A stretch of DNA of 64,000 nucleotides, taken from contig NZ_CP108358.1 of the NCBI RefSeq assembly GCF_036237315.1, forward strand, positions 150,902 to 214,901. Direction: 5' to 3'. The position numbers and the translations under genes were made by a program. This DNA comes from Streptomyces sp. NBC_01351. Its GTDB lineage: Bacteria; Actinomycetota; Actinomycetes; Streptomycetales; Streptomycetaceae. The notes under the pieces were generated by a model that ran no database searches, had not been told where the DNA came from, and saw nothing but the letters and a program-made list of their open reading frames with translations. Of the stretch, positions 23,845 through 32,664 are shown piece after piece. Numbering within the stretch: position 1 is the stretch's first letter; every line of letters starts with the position of its first letter.

Positions 23845-25107
23845 TCAGTCCGTCAGCTTCATGGCCTGGCGGAACGAGAGCTTGCGGTCGGTCTGGAGGA
23901 GCGCCCGGCGGTACACCCGGCTGCTCACCCCGACGATGAACACCGCGGCGGCGATCGACAGGCCGAGCGCGGCGGCCGGCTCCCACCAGGAGGTCTCCCC
24001 CGCCAGGACGCGGGCCGGCATGGTGACGGTCGAGGTCAGCGGGATGAAGGAGAGGACCTCCCGGATCTCGCCGGACACGGTGACGCCGACGATGAACACC
24101 AGCGCGGTGATCGCGTTGACCGGGGTCGTGGTGGACTGGATGTCCTCGCTCCGTGTGGCGAGCGCGCCCGCGGCGGCGAACAGGCAGGCCAGGACCGCGA
24201 TGCCGACGACGTAGAAGACGAGGAACCAGCCCAGGCCGGAGCTGATGTCGGCGAGGAAGTCCTGCTCGCCGGTGGCCAGCAGGCCGCCGATGCCGACCAG
24301 GCAGAACAGGGCCATCTGGGCGAGTGCCAGGAGGGTGGAGCCGACGATCTTGCCGACGAGCAGCGACCGCAGGGGCACGGAGCTGGCGATGAGCTCGACG
24401 ATGCGGTTCTGCTTCTCCTCCACGACGCTGGTCGCCAGCGCCGCACCGAGCAGGACGGCCGCCAGGTAGAAGAGGAAGCCGAAGAAGTACGTGGTCATCC
24501 GGACCGCGCCCTCGGGCGTCTCGTCGGCCGAGAGCAGGACGTGCTCGACGTCCGCCCCCTGGCTGAGGGCCCCCAAGCTGGTGCCCGCGGCCTGCGCGTT
24601 CCGGTCGAGGGCGTTCGCCTGCACGGCGGCGCCGATCCAGGTGGCGGCGATGTCGTTCTGCCCGGTGTCGCCGAGCAGCGCCCACCGGCCGTTCTCGAAG
24701 AGCAGCCCGGCCTCGGCCTCACCGGACCGTACGGTCTCGCGCACCTGGTCGGCGGACGACTCCTGCCGGACCGTGATCTCGACGTCCTGGTCCGCCCGGA
24801 CGGCCAGCTGCTCGGCCTGGCCGGCTATCCGGCCGGCCTCCTGGTCGGCCACCGCGACGGTGATCTTCCCCATCGAGTCGGCCAGGTAGAGCTGGAGTCC
24901 GATCGCGCCCACGATCAGGGCGAGGGTGACCAGCGTCGACAGCAGGAAGCCGCGGTTGGTGAGCTTCACCGAGATCTCGCGGGCGGCCACGATCCGCCAG
25001 GCGGCCGGGGTGGCCGTACGGGACGGGGGGCCGGAAGCCGCGGGGGTGCCCTTCGGCTCGGGCGCCGGCTCGGTCCGGGGTGCGGGGTTCGAAGTCACGG
25101 TGCTCAT
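23845..25107 (-). CDS. ABC-2 type transporter permease
   Basis: A 420-residue membrane protein of the NatB/YhaP kind. It has a cytosolic Pro/Ala-rich start, one membrane helix (LSTLVTLALIVGAIGLQLYL), a large extracytoplasmic domain (about residues 70-210), then five or six membrane helices from about 215 (TTYFFGFLFYLAAVLLGAAL, LAQMALFCLVGIGGLLA, FLVFYVVGIAVLACLFAAAG, ITALVFIVGVTV). The ATG overlaps the stop of the ATPase gene. The pair should export the mature RiPP or give self-protection. Confidence 0.9.
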   Translation of the reverse strand: MSTVTSNPAPRTEPAPEPKGTPAASGPPSRTATPAAWRIVAAREISVKLTNRGFLLSTLVTLALIVGAIGLQLYLADSMGKITVAVADQEAGRIAGQAEQLAVRADQDVEITVRQESSADQVRETVRSGEAEAGLLFENGRWALLGDTGQNDIAATWIGAAVQANALDRNAQAAGTSLGALSQGADVEHVLLSADETPEGAVRMTTYFFGFLFYLAAVLLGAALATSVVEEKQNRIVELIASSVPLRSLLVGKIVGSTLLALAQMALFCLVGIGGLLATGEQDFLADISSGLGWFLVFYVVGIAVLACLFAAAGALATRSEDIQSTTTPVNAITALVFIVGVTVSGEIREVLSFIPLTSTVTMPARVLAGETSWWEPAAALGLSIAAAVFIVGVSSRVYRRALLQTDRKLSFRQAMKLTD

Positions 25108-25988
25108 GCGGAGGTCATCTCTCGGTAGACGTCGGCGATGCTGGGAACGAGGGGGGTGAAGGCGTGCACGGCTCCCCGGCTCAGGGCCTGCGCCAGGAGG
25201 GCGCCGGGATCGGCGTCGGCGGTCAGCTCGACGCGGGCTCCGTCGGGGAGTTCCTCGACGTCGGTCACGCCGGGGACGGTGCGGGCCCAGCCGGCCGGAG
25301 CGCCGGTGACGAGCTGGTACCGGGGCTTGTCGCGGTGGCGGAGCTCGTCCGCGGTGCCCTTGCCGACGACATGACCGGTGGCCATGATCACCAGGTCGTC
25401 GCAGAGCCGCTCGACCAGGTCGAGCTGGTGGGAGGAGAACAGCACCGGGGTGCCGGCGGCGGCGTACTCCCGCAGCAGCTCGGCCATCGTGTCGACCGCG
25501 TGCGGGTCGAGCCCGGAGAAGGGCTCGTCGAGGACGAGCAGTTTGGGGGAGCCGAGCAGGGCGGCCGCGATCTGCACGCGCTGCTGGTTGCCCAGGGACA
25601 GGGACTCCAGCCGGGACTGGCTCTTCTCGGCGAGACCGAGGCGTTCGAGCAGTTCGAGGATGTGGCGGCGCGCGTCGGCCGTGTTCTGGCCGCGCAGCCG
25701 GGCCAGATAGACGAGCTGGCTGAGGACGGTCTGCTTCGGGTAGAGGCCCCGCTCCTCCGGCATGTAGCCGAAGTCCCTGCGGTCGGCGGCCGTGACGGGG
25801 GCGCCCTGCCAGCGTATCTCGCCGCCGTTCGAGGCCAGTACGCCCATGATCATGCGCATGGTGGTGGTCTTGCCCGCACCGTTTCCACCGACGAACCCGG
25901 TCAACCGGCCTGCGGACACTCGGAAGGACACCTGATCGACGGCGCGGTGACTACCGAAGTCGCGTACGAGTTCTTCCAGTTCCAGCAT
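25104..25988 (-). CDS. ABC transporter ATP-binding protein
   Basis: A 294-residue ATPase: Walker A GGNGAGKTT, Q-loop near FGYMPEERGLYP, signature LSLGNQQR, Walker B LLVLDEPFSGLD and switch SSHQ. The C-terminal extension of about 80 residues (YQLVTGAPAGW onward) is the DUF4162-like part found in NatA-type exporters. It lies 69 bp downstream of the YcaO gene and is coupled to the permease. Daptide clusters as described contain an ABC exporter of this type. Confidence 0.92.
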   Translation of the reverse strand: MLELEELVRDFGSHRAVDQVSFRVSAGRLTGFVGGNGAGKTTTMRMIMGVLASNGGEIRWQGAPVTAADRRDFGYMPEERGLYPKQTVLSQLVYLARLRGQNTADARRHILELLERLGLAEKSQSRLESLSLGNQQRVQIAAALLGSPKLLVLDEPFSGLDPHAVDTMAELLREYAAAGTPVLFSSHQLDLVERLCDDLVIMATGHVVGKGTADELRHRDKPRYQLVTGAPAGWARTVPGVTDVEELPDGARVELTADADPGALLAQALSRGAVHAFTPLVPSIADVYREMTSA

Positions 25989-26057
25989 CTCTGTCTTCTC
26001 TCAGTTCGGTTGCTCAGTGGTTCGGGTGGGGGGTTGGAGCGGGCGGGCACCGGTGGG

Positions 26058-27332
26058 TCAGGGCAGCGGGTGGGCAGCCGCTTCCCGTGGGTCGTCCAGG
26101 CGGGCGGGGCAGCCGGTACGCTCGGCCGCCGACGCCAGCCGGGGCAGGTGCCAGCTCCACAGGTGGGTCTCGTCCATCCGCAGGTTCTGGTAGCCGGGGG
26201 CCACCACCTTGACGACGTGCCAGCCCATCGAGGCGACGGCCGGCGGAAGGCGCGGGGTCAGGTCGACGGCGAGGAGGCCCGCGCCGTCGGCGGTCAGGGC
26301 CCGCAGGATCTCCTGCGCCCCCAGGTCCCGCGCGGGCGAGGGAGCCGGGAGCGTGTCCGGCTCCCGGAAGCCCTCGACCCAGTCGCGCACGCTCTCGTAG
26401 GCGGCGCCGGTCAGCATGTGGCAGAGCCGGTCGTGCTCCGTGACGACCGTGCCGAGGTGGCCGGTCTCGCCCTGGGCGCGCAGCGCCCGCAGCGCAGCCC
26501 GTACCTGCCACGCCTCCTGGAACGCCTTGGCGGCGGCCTCGGCCGGCCGGGTCGACGCCTTCATTCCGACGGAGGCGAGCGCGCCCGGACCCTCCGGGTC
26601 GATCAGGAAGGCGGTCATGCACCAGAGGCCGGGTACGGCGGTGGGGATGCGGGCGAGCACCGGGGTGAGCCCCTGCGCGCGGGCCCGCTGCCACATGGCC
26701 CGCAGTCCGGTGTCGGCGGGCGCCGGGGTGTACGTCGGCAGGCGCAGCTGCCGGCCCCAGGCGACGGTGAGGGCGTCCCGCTCCGTCACCTCGATCATCG
26801 CCGCGGCGAGAGCGGTCCCGTGGCTCGCGCCGGCCGCGGCCCCGGACGGGCTCGGGTCGAACAGGTCGGCCCGGCGGGCGGGCCAGTCGACGAGGTCCGC
26901 GGGGACGAGGACGGGGGCGTCCGTGTCCAGGTCGCGGGCCTCGTACCAGGCCAGGACGGCCGTCTCGGCGTCCGGGTGCGACAGGGCGTGCCCCGGGTGG
27001 TGCGCGTACAGCGTCGTGCCGTCGAGGTCGGCCGCGGCGGCGAGGCGGGCGGGGTGGGCGGCCGAGGGATGCAGGGCGCGCCGCTCGACGGCCTCGCCCG
27101 CCCCGCGCAGCAGGGCGTCGATGCGGGAGGTGCCGCTGGCCCCGGCGAACCGGGCGGAGAGCGGGAGGTCCGGGAGCGCGGAACCCGCGGGGCCCGTGAT
27201 GCCCTCGAACCCCTCCACCGGCTGGAGTTCGACCGCGCTGCTCCACAGCGGATCGCCGTCGTGCGGCGGCGTCAGCGCGTACTGCAGGGCGATGCCCGAG
27301 GCGGGGGCGAGGGTGGTCGGGACGTCGATCAC
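26058..27332 (-). CDS. YcaO-domain protein
   Basis: A 424-residue YcaO protein: the ATP-site segments GAGEAVERRAL and SHGTALAAAMIEVTERDAL, AAAKAFQEAWQVR, and a proline-containing C-terminus (AHPLP) like the terminal motif of azoline-forming YcaOs. YcaO enzymes phosphorylate the peptide backbone to make azolines, thioamides or amidines. No TfuA and no ThiF-like partner is adjacent. The RRE-type domains nearby (M50 protease, MpaB-like protein) might deliver the peptide. Since the precursors have no cysteine, the possible targets are Ser/Thr (oxazoline), backbone thioamide or amidine. GTG start overlaps the LanKC stop. Confidence 0.88.
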   Translation of the reverse strand: MIDVPTTLAPASGIALQYALTPPHDGDPLWSSAVELQPVEGFEGITGPAGSALPDLPLSARFAGASGTSRIDALLRGAGEAVERRALHPSAAHPARLAAAADLDGTTLYAHHPGHALSHPDAETAVLAWYEARDLDTDAPVLVPADLVDWPARRADLFDPSPSGAAAGASHGTALAAAMIEVTERDALTVAWGRQLRLPTYTPAPADTGLRAMWQRARAQGLTPVLARIPTAVPGLWCMTAFLIDPEGPGALASVGMKASTRPAEAAAKAFQEAWQVRAALRALRAQGETGHLGTVVTEHDRLCHMLTGAAYESVRDWVEGFREPDTLPAPSPARDLGAQEILRALTADGAGLLAVDLTPRLPPAVASMGWHVVKVVAPGYQNLRMDETHLWSWHLPRLASAAERTGCPARLDDPREAAAHPLP

Positions 27333-29839
27333 CGTCGTGCCTCGGAGACGGCGGGGGCGAGGAAGGACAGGGCCGGGGCGTCGTCCCGCAGGGCGGCGAG
27401 GGCGAGGAGGACACCCGCCGAACCGGTGCCCAGGTCCGTGGAGAGGCGGTAGCCGTAGTTGCCGAGGAAGTCGACGCGGCCGGGTTCGGCGGCGAGAGCC
27501 TCCCAGCCGAGGGCTTCGAGGTGGAAGCGCAGGACATCCTGCTCGGTCTCGCTGCCGCCGTCCTCAAGGGCCAGGATCTCGCCGGAACGGCCGTGCAGGA
27601 GGCCGCACGAGGTGGAGTATCCGCCGCGCCGCAGGGTCACCAGCCGGCTCACGGCGGACTGGATCCGCTGGTCGTCGGGGGTGTGCCGCAGGACGGCGCG
27701 CAGGGCGAGCACGATGCCGGCGGAGCCCTCGAGCCCGGTGGCGAGGAAACGGTCGTCGAAGTCGGCGCCCTCGATGACCTCCAGTTCGGCGTGGAGTTCG
27801 GCCACGGCCCGCTCCAGCAGCTCGGTGCGTCCGGTGTGTTCGTGCAGGCGCAGCAGGAAGAGGGCTCGGCCGCAGCGTCCGTGCAGCAGTCCGACGCGCT
27901 GGGGCGCCGGGGTGTCGGACAGCCTGTCGGCGAGTTCGAGGGCCTGGCGCAGGCGCCGGTCGTCGCCCCTGCGGGCGGCCAGGTGCAGTGCGGTCAGTCC
28001 GAGGCCCGAGAGGCCGGTGGCCAGCGTCGATCCGACGTTGGCGTCGCATCCGGCGAAGGCCCGGTCCATGACCGCGTCGGCCGCGTCGGGGCGGCCGAGC
28101 TCCTCCAGGGTGTAGGCGACGCCGGCGAGGCCGGTGAGGAAGCCCGGGCCGTCGCCGTTGATCTGCTCGGCCTGGCCGAGCAGCCACTGGACGTGCTCGG
28201 CGGGCACCTCGGCACCGGCCCGGTGGAGGGCCCAGAGCACACCGGCCGCCCCGTACGCGAAGGTCACGCCTCCGTCGGCGACGATGAACTGCGAGACGTC
28301 GCCCGGGTAGAGACGGTCGGTCCGCTCGGGTGTGGCCGCCTGGATGATGGAGTCGGCCATCTCCGTGATCAGGTCCCCGGTGTCCGCGCCGGCGGCGGGC
28401 CAGGACACGCCGTACGCCGTCTTCGCGCCCAGCACGTCTTCGCCGAGGCCGCGTTCGATCCGGCGGACGAAGGACTCGGGGAGGGGGAAGTCCCGGACGG
28501 CCGCGTCAATCAGGGTGCGGATCTTCTCGGTGCCCCACGGCACGACGTGCGGCATGGGGACGAACATGGTCAGCCGGAGCACGTCGAGCGCGAACAGGTC
28601 GACGGCGGGGCCCCGGAGGTGGTCGGGGGCCCGGAAGCCGAGGGAGCCCATGGCTTGCGCGCGCATCTCCTCGGCGGGGGTGGCGGTCTCCATGTCGATG
28701 AAGGCGACGGTGTCGTCGGGGCGGACCAGGACGTTGCCCGGGTGCAGGTCGCCGAAGACCACACCGCGCTCGTGCATGGCGGCCACGCCTTCGGCGATCT
28801 GGCCGAGGATGTGCAGCGCCCAGGCTGTGTACTGCGCCCGGGCGTGGGCCGTGTTGTCGGTGGTGCCGTAGGGGTGGCGGAGGCGTACGAGATCGGTGAG
28901 GGGGGTGCCGTCGACGTAGTCGCGGGCCAGGAAGAGGTGTTCGTTCCCCCTGCGCACGTCCCTCAGGGCGGGGACGGCCGCGAGACCGGAGAGCCGGGAC
29001 AGCGCCCAGTGCTCACGCTCGAGGCGGGTGACGGCGTCTTCCCCGGCCGCGTCGAGGCCGGCGAGCGGGCGGGCTTCCTTGAGCAGGATCTCGGTCCCGT
29101 CACGCTTGTCGACGGCCCGGTAGACACCGCCCCCGTTGGAGAAGTGCAGGGCCTTGTAGACGCGGAAGGGGAAGTCGGCGAGGGTGCGCCCGCGGCGCTC
29201 GGCGGCCGCCTCCTCCAGGAAGGGAGGGAGGGTGACCCAGGCGGGGGGACGGAAGCCGGGACGCCGCTCATCGGGGACGAGTTCCCCGTTCGGTGCGGTG
29301 ATCGCGGGTACCAGGGTGCCGTCCTTGAGCCGGGCGTTCTTCAGCACGAAACCACCGTAACGCACGTACAACGGGCCTTGCTTCCAGCGCAGATCGCTCA
29401 GCACGGAGGGTGCCGGGGTCCCTCCGACCAGGGCGTCCAGGTCGTCCAGGGTCTCCCGCAGGGCCGTCTCGTCGACCGGGTAGATGGTGATGAACTTCCC
29501 GCTGGCGGTGCGGTCGCCGTACTTGCTGCCGCGTCGGCTGAGCGTTTCCGCGTCGGAGATGTACTTGAACATCAGCCCGTGCTCGACGCAGTACGGGGCG
29601 ACGGCGTCGAGGAGTTCGGCGGCGTTGTCGGGGGAGGCCGCGACGTGGATCTTCCAGCCCTGGTCGGGGGTGTGGGAGTCGGGCGGGAGGCAGACGGTCC
29701 ACTCCCGTCCTCGGGTGGCGGTCCAGCCCTCGGGCAGGGTCCGTCCCTCGTGGAAGTCCGCGCCGACGGATTCGGCGGCGGGGGCGTCGTAGAACAGCGA
29801 GTCCGCGCGGCAGAAGTTGATGAACCGGGTGTCGAGCAC
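27329..29839 (-). CDS. Class III lanthipeptide synthetase (LanKC)
   Basis: An 836-residue three-domain synthetase. The N-terminal lyase-like part begins DTRFINFCRADSLFYDAP, typical of LanKC. The kinase spans about residues 225-480 with K254 in LLKEARP, catalytic FGDLHPGN (D364, N369) and metal D382 in FIDMETA. The C-terminal LanC-like domain (about 530-836) has repeated GLLHGR-type motifs (VGLLHGRCGRALF, SCGLLHGRSGEI). LanKC phosphorylates and eliminates Ser/Thr to dehydroamino acids and then adds cysteine. Here the four precursors lack cysteine, so only dehydration (then perhaps reduction) is possible unless it acts on a peptide encoded elsewhere. Coupled to the YcaO gene and 13 bases downstream of the protease gene. 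Confidence 0.9.
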   Translation of the reverse strand: MLDTRFINFCRADSLFYDAPAAESVGADFHEGRTLPEGWTATRGREWTVCLPPDSHTPDQGWKIHVAASPDNAAELLDAVAPYCVEHGLMFKYISDAETLSRRGSKYGDRTASGKFITIYPVDETALRETLDDLDALVGGTPAPSVLSDLRWKQGPLYVRYGGFVLKNARLKDGTLVPAITAPNGELVPDERRPGFRPPAWVTLPPFLEEAAAERRGRTLADFPFRVYKALHFSNGGGVYRAVDKRDGTEILLKEARPLAGLDAAGEDAVTRLEREHWALSRLSGLAAVPALRDVRRGNEHLFLARDYVDGTPLTDLVRLRHPYGTTDNTAHARAQYTAWALHILGQIAEGVAAMHERGVVFGDLHPGNVLVRPDDTVAFIDMETATPAEEMRAQAMGSLGFRAPDHLRGPAVDLFALDVLRLTMFVPMPHVVPWGTEKIRTLIDAAVRDFPLPESFVRRIERGLGEDVLGAKTAYGVSWPAAGADTGDLITEMADSIIQAATPERTDRLYPGDVSQFIVADGGVTFAYGAAGVLWALHRAGAEVPAEHVQWLLGQAEQINGDGPGFLTGLAGVAYTLEELGRPDAADAVMDRAFAGCDANVGSTLATGLSGLGLTALHLAARRGDDRRLRQALELADRLSDTPAPQRVGLLHGRCGRALFLLRLHEHTGRTELLERAVAELHAELEVIEGADFDDRFLATGLEGSAGIVLALRAVLRHTPDDQRIQSAVSRLVTLRRGGYSTSCGLLHGRSGEILALEDGGSETEQDVLRFHLEALGWEALAAEPGRVDFLGNYGYRLSTDLGTGSAGVLLALAALRDDAPALSFLAPAVSEARR

Positions 29840-29852
29840 GGTGTCTCCAGGG

Positions 29853-31493
29853 TCAGAAGGGCAGGAACGGAAGCACGTAGGTGCGGTGGAGGGACTTCCA
29901 CAGGGGCACGCTGCCCAGATCGACCTCGGCGGTGCCGGTGGCCGGCGTGGGGGTGCGGTCGAGGTCCAGCGGGAAGCCCAGCGAGTCCATGCCCACGGCG
30001 CTTCCCAGGTCGACGGGGAAGTAGGTGGAGACCGGGACTTCGGTCTCGGAGGCCGGTGCGGATCCCACTCGGGCGGTGGCGACGGTGTCGTGCAGCACCA
30101 GGCCGTTCGTCTTCAGCGTCACCTGCTGGCCGGCGCGTACGAGCTCGGCGGAGGAGCCCTGCGGCAGGACGAGCCGGGTGCCGGAGGCGTCGGTGACGTA
30201 GGCCGCGGCCACCGTCTGATGGGTCGGCAGGAACAGCGCGGCGCATCCGGCGGCGGCCAGCACCGCGCAGACGGCTGCGACCCGGACCCGGTGGACTCCG
30301 GCGGCCTTCACCTCGGCGGAGAGCCGCAGGGCGCCGCGGATCAGCATCCACGCGATGTACATGAGGCCGGAGGCGGCCAGGAAGAGTCCGACCCAGCCGA
30401 CCCGCTGGAGGGTGCCGAGCCAGGTCTGGAGGGCGGTGCTCAGGAAGTACACGGGGAAGGCGAGGCAGGCGAAGCCATACGCGACGGTCCAACGGGTGGG
30501 CAGTTCACGCTTGTACGTGCCGCCGAACAGGATCCGGGCGAGCGTGCGGCGGGCGTCGGCCATGGCGCGGTCGCGGAGGTAGGGGACGTCCACGTGGCTC
30601 ATCAGGGCGATGTAGCCGTCGAGCTTGATGAACGGCGTCAGGTTCAGCAGGGCCGTTCCGTAGCTGGTGACCGCGAAGAAGAGCAGGCAGGTCTTGGCGG
30701 TGCCGTCCTCGAGGGTCCAGGCCACGAGGGCCGAAGCGGCCGCGAGGGACGTCTGGACCGCGGGCCCGGCGAGGGCCGTGTGGACCCGCTGCCGGCGGTC
30801 CGGGAGGCGCCAGGCGTCCGAGACGTCGCAGAAGAACGCCGGCATCAGGTAGAAGAGCATGACGCCGATGCGCGAGGGGCGGCCCCCGTAACGGATGAGG
30901 ACGGCGGCGTGGCCCAGCTCGTGGATGGAGACGCCGATCAGCAGCGCGAGGAGCACTCCGGTGAAGGAGACCGCGGAAAGCGGGCTGTTCAGCGTCACCT
31001 GGACCGCGTCCCGCTGGGCGACGAGCGCGACGACACCGAGCAGAACGCACAGCATCCCGGCCGCCACCACCCCCCGGGAGAAGAGACGGGCGAACACCGG
31101 GCGCAGGGCCTGCATCGTGCGCCCCGGCCGCAGCACCGTGAGCTGGAGCGTCATCGGGGGGACGATCTGGAAGCGGGGGGCGACGGTGGGCGCGGGGGTC
31201 TCGCCGTCGTCGAGCATCTTGAGGGAGTCGAGCCGCGAGATCGCACTGCTCACCCGCTCGGCGCTCCAGGCGCCGCCCAGCCGGGCGGCGAGGGCCTCGT
31301 GGTCGCGTTCCCCGTCGAGCTCCCGGACCAGGTCCGCGACGTGCTCGGTGATCCGTACGTAGCGGGCACCGTGCTGGAGGACCCAGTTGCCCTGCCCGTC
31401 GGTGGGCGAGTGGACCTCGGCGCTCGGGGCGAGGCGGGGGCGGCACGCGTGGTCCGGGATGGTGGGTGGCGGGGGGCTCATGACAGCGCTCAC
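29853..31493 (-). CDS. mpaP: M50 intramembrane metalloprotease with N-terminal PqqD-like domain (MpaP-like)
   Basis: A 546-residue membrane protein. GTG 31493 sits seven bases behind AAGGA; a GTG 15 bases earlier lies within that site. Residues of about 40-110 resemble a PqqD/RRE domain (HGARYVRITEHVADLVREL, LAARLGGAW). Then come several membrane helices with the zinc motif HELGH and the second motif NLTPFIKLDGY of site-2-type proteases, and a C-terminal soluble part with beta strands. In daptide clusters the M50 protein MpaP is thought to remove the leader. Position directly after the precursor genes supports that. The name follows the daptide literature from memory. Confidence 0.85.
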   Translation of the reverse strand: MSAVMSPPPPTIPDHACRPRLAPSAEVHSPTDGQGNWVLQHGARYVRITEHVADLVRELDGERDHEALAARLGGAWSAERVSSAISRLDSLKMLDDGETPAPTVAPRFQIVPPMTLQLTVLRPGRTMQALRPVFARLFSRGVVAAGMLCVLLGVVALVAQRDAVQVTLNSPLSAVSFTGVLLALLIGVSIHELGHAAVLIRYGGRPSRIGVMLFYLMPAFFCDVSDAWRLPDRRQRVHTALAGPAVQTSLAAASALVAWTLEDGTAKTCLLFFAVTSYGTALLNLTPFIKLDGYIALMSHVDVPYLRDRAMADARRTLARILFGGTYKRELPTRWTVAYGFACLAFPVYFLSTALQTWLGTLQRVGWVGLFLAASGLMYIAWMLIRGALRLSAEVKAAGVHRVRVAAVCAVLAAAGCAALFLPTHQTVAAAYVTDASGTRLVLPQGSSAELVRAGQQVTLKTNGLVLHDTVATARVGSAPASETEVPVSTYFPVDLGSAVGMDSLGFPLDLDRTPTPATGTAEVDLGSVPLWKSLHRTYVLPFLPF

Positions 31494-31547
31494 TGGCGTT
31501 TCCTTCACGGGACGGCTTCGGGGAGGGGGAGAACGCGCGGCGCCCTT

Positions 31548-31584
31548 GCGGTGGTCCGGCCGGCCGGGCCGGCCGGACCACCGC
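31548..31584. terminator. Long palindromic hairpin between precursor genes and the protease gene
   Basis: Two 18-bp arms (31548-31565 and 31567-31584) are perfect complements around a single base. The hairpin lies just after the last precursor gene and before mpaP in the direction of transcription, where an attenuator would give much more precursor mRNA than enzyme mRNA, as in many RiPP operons. Confidence 0.75.
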
Positions 31585-31678
31585 AGATCCTCGGTGTCAC
31601 CCGAGTGGGGTTCCGAGGTGCGGAGGGGAGTCGGCTACTGCGTCTCCCGCCGCGTCAGTGCGCTCGCCGGTGTCGCTC

Positions 31679-31831
31679 TCAGGTGAGCGTGATGGAGGTG
31701 GCGACGGAGGCGCTGATGCCGACGCCGATGGAGACACCGGTCCAGAAGCCGGGGGCTTCCAGGGTCTCCAGCTCCTGCATCTCCAGCTCGACGAGCTCGG
31801 CGTTCTCGATGGTCTTCAGGTTCTCAGCCAT
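31679..31831 (-). CDS. mpaA1: Daptide-type precursor peptide 1
   Basis: A 50-residue peptide (ATG behind GAAAGGAAAACCGAC). The acidic leader holds ELVELEMQELETLEAPG, which is shared with the other three copies. The core after APG is hydrophobic and Ser/Thr-rich: it begins FWTGVSIGVGISASVATS and ends ITLT, with 8 Ser/Thr in 22 residues and no cysteine. The C-terminal threonine is the residue converted in daptides to dimethyl-diaminopropane by oxidative decarboxylation, transamination and N-methylation, and those enzymes are encoded upstream. It is the most divergent core of the three leader-alike copies. Confidence 0.88.
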   Translation of the reverse strand: MAENLKTIENAELVELEMQELETLEAPGFWTGVSIGVGISASVATSITLT

Positions 31832-31890
31832 GTCGGTTTTCCTTTCAGAGGTGTTCTTGTGGTTGGTGTGAGTGGTGCGGGTGGTACGGA

Positions 31891-32046
31891 TCAGGTCAGG
31901 GAGACCGCGACCGAGATGCCGACCGAGACGCCGGTGGAGAAGGCGACGCTCCAGGTGCCCCAGCCCGGGGCCTCCAGGGCCTCCAGCTCCTGCATCTCCA
32001 GCTCGACGAGCTCGGGCTTCTCGAAGGTGTCCAGGTTCTCGCTCAT
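31891..32046 (-). CDS. mpaA2: Daptide-type precursor peptide 2
   Basis: A 51-residue peptide (ATG behind GAGAGGAAATGAC). The leader is almost identical to copy 3 (ENLDTFEKPELVELEMQELE, then ALEAPG). The core runs WGTWSVAFSTGVSVGIS and ends VAVSLT, 23 residues with 8 Ser/Thr and no cysteine, ending in threonine. Copies 2 and 3 differ mainly in the last ten residues, which points to a recent duplication followed by core change. The hydrophobic 20-mer would form a membrane-active helix with a positive C-terminal amine if modified as a daptide. Confidence 0.88.
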   Translation of the reverse strand: MSENLDTFEKPELVELEMQELEALEAPGWGTWSVAFSTGVSVGISVAVSLT

Positions 32047-32105
32047 GTCATTTCCTCTCTCGGCTGTGCGACGGATGTCGTGGGGTGACGGTGGTACTGG
32101 GCGGA

Positions 32106-32255
32106 TCAGGTCAGCGTGATCGAGACGCCGACCGAGACGCCGGTGGAGAAGGCGACGCTCCAGGTGCCCCAGCCCGGGGCCTCCAGGGCCTCCAGCTCCT
32201 GCATCTCCAGCTCGACGAGCTCGGGCTTCTCGAAGGTGTCCAGGTTCTCGTTCAT
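32106..32255 (-). CDS. mpaA3: Daptide-type precursor peptide 3
   Basis: A 49-residue peptide (ATG behind GAGAGGCAATGAC). The leader matches copy 2 apart from Asn at position 2. The core is 21 residues starting WGTWSVAFSTGVSVGVS and ending ITLT, so its start is like copy 2 and its end like copy 1. Eight Ser/Thr, no cysteine, C-terminal threonine. The upstream spacer also repeats that of copy 2 (the sequence CGGATGTCG/CGGATGTGC after the ribosome site), showing that gene and spacer were duplicated together. Confidence 0.88.
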   Translation of the reverse strand: MNENLDTFEKPELVELEMQELEALEAPGWGTWSVAFSTGVSVGVSITLT

Positions 32256-32306
32256 GTCATTGCCTCTCTCGGCTGTGCGACGGATGTGCTGGTACGGATC
32301 GGGGTT

Positions 32307-32357
32307 CCCCCGGCTGCCGCGCGGCCCACGGGGGCGGGGCGGGGCGGCAGCCGTCGG
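32307..32357. terminator. GC-rich hairpin between precursor genes 4 and 3
   Basis: CCCCCGGCTGCCGC at 32307-32320 pairs with GCGGCAGCCG (32344-32353) and the following GGGGG after a two-base bulge. It separates the first precursor gene from the duplicated ones and may stabilise or partly terminate the transcript. Confidence 0.5.
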
Positions 32358-32416
32358 GGGTGTCCGGCCGTGCGCGGGGCACGGCGCGGTGGACCGGGCG
32401 GCCGGAGCCGGCTCGA

Positions 32417-32572
32417 TCAGGTGAGGCTCCAGGCGACGGAGACGATCGAGATGCCGACGCTGACGCCGACGCTGGTGGCCCAGCCCGGGGCCTGTACGGG
32501 CTCCAGCTCCTGCATCTCCAGCTCGGTGCCGAGCTCCTGCAGCTCCTGCTCGACCAGGTTGTGCTTCGCCAT
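32417..32572 (-). CDS. mpaA4: Daptide-type precursor peptide 4
   Basis: A 51-residue peptide, first of the four in the operon (ATG behind GAGGAGAACGTC). The leader is different at the start (MAKHNLVEQELQELGT) but keeps ELEMQELE and an APG end (PVQAPG). The core is 21 residues, WATSVGVSVGISIVSV then AWSLT, with 7 Ser/Thr, no cysteine and the terminal threonine. The divergence from copies 1-3 suggests an older paralogue, so the cluster may make a two- or multi-component mixture, as reported for the first daptides. Confidence 0.87.
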   Translation of the reverse strand: MAKHNLVEQELQELGTELEMQELEPVQAPGWATSVGVSVGISIVSVAWSLT

Positions 32573-32664
32573 GACGTTCTCCTCTGTTCCGTGCGCCCCG
32601 GCTTGTCCGGGGGCGCTGTCGGTGGGGTGGTGCGGTTGGTGCTGTGCTCCTCCGGGTCAGGCGC

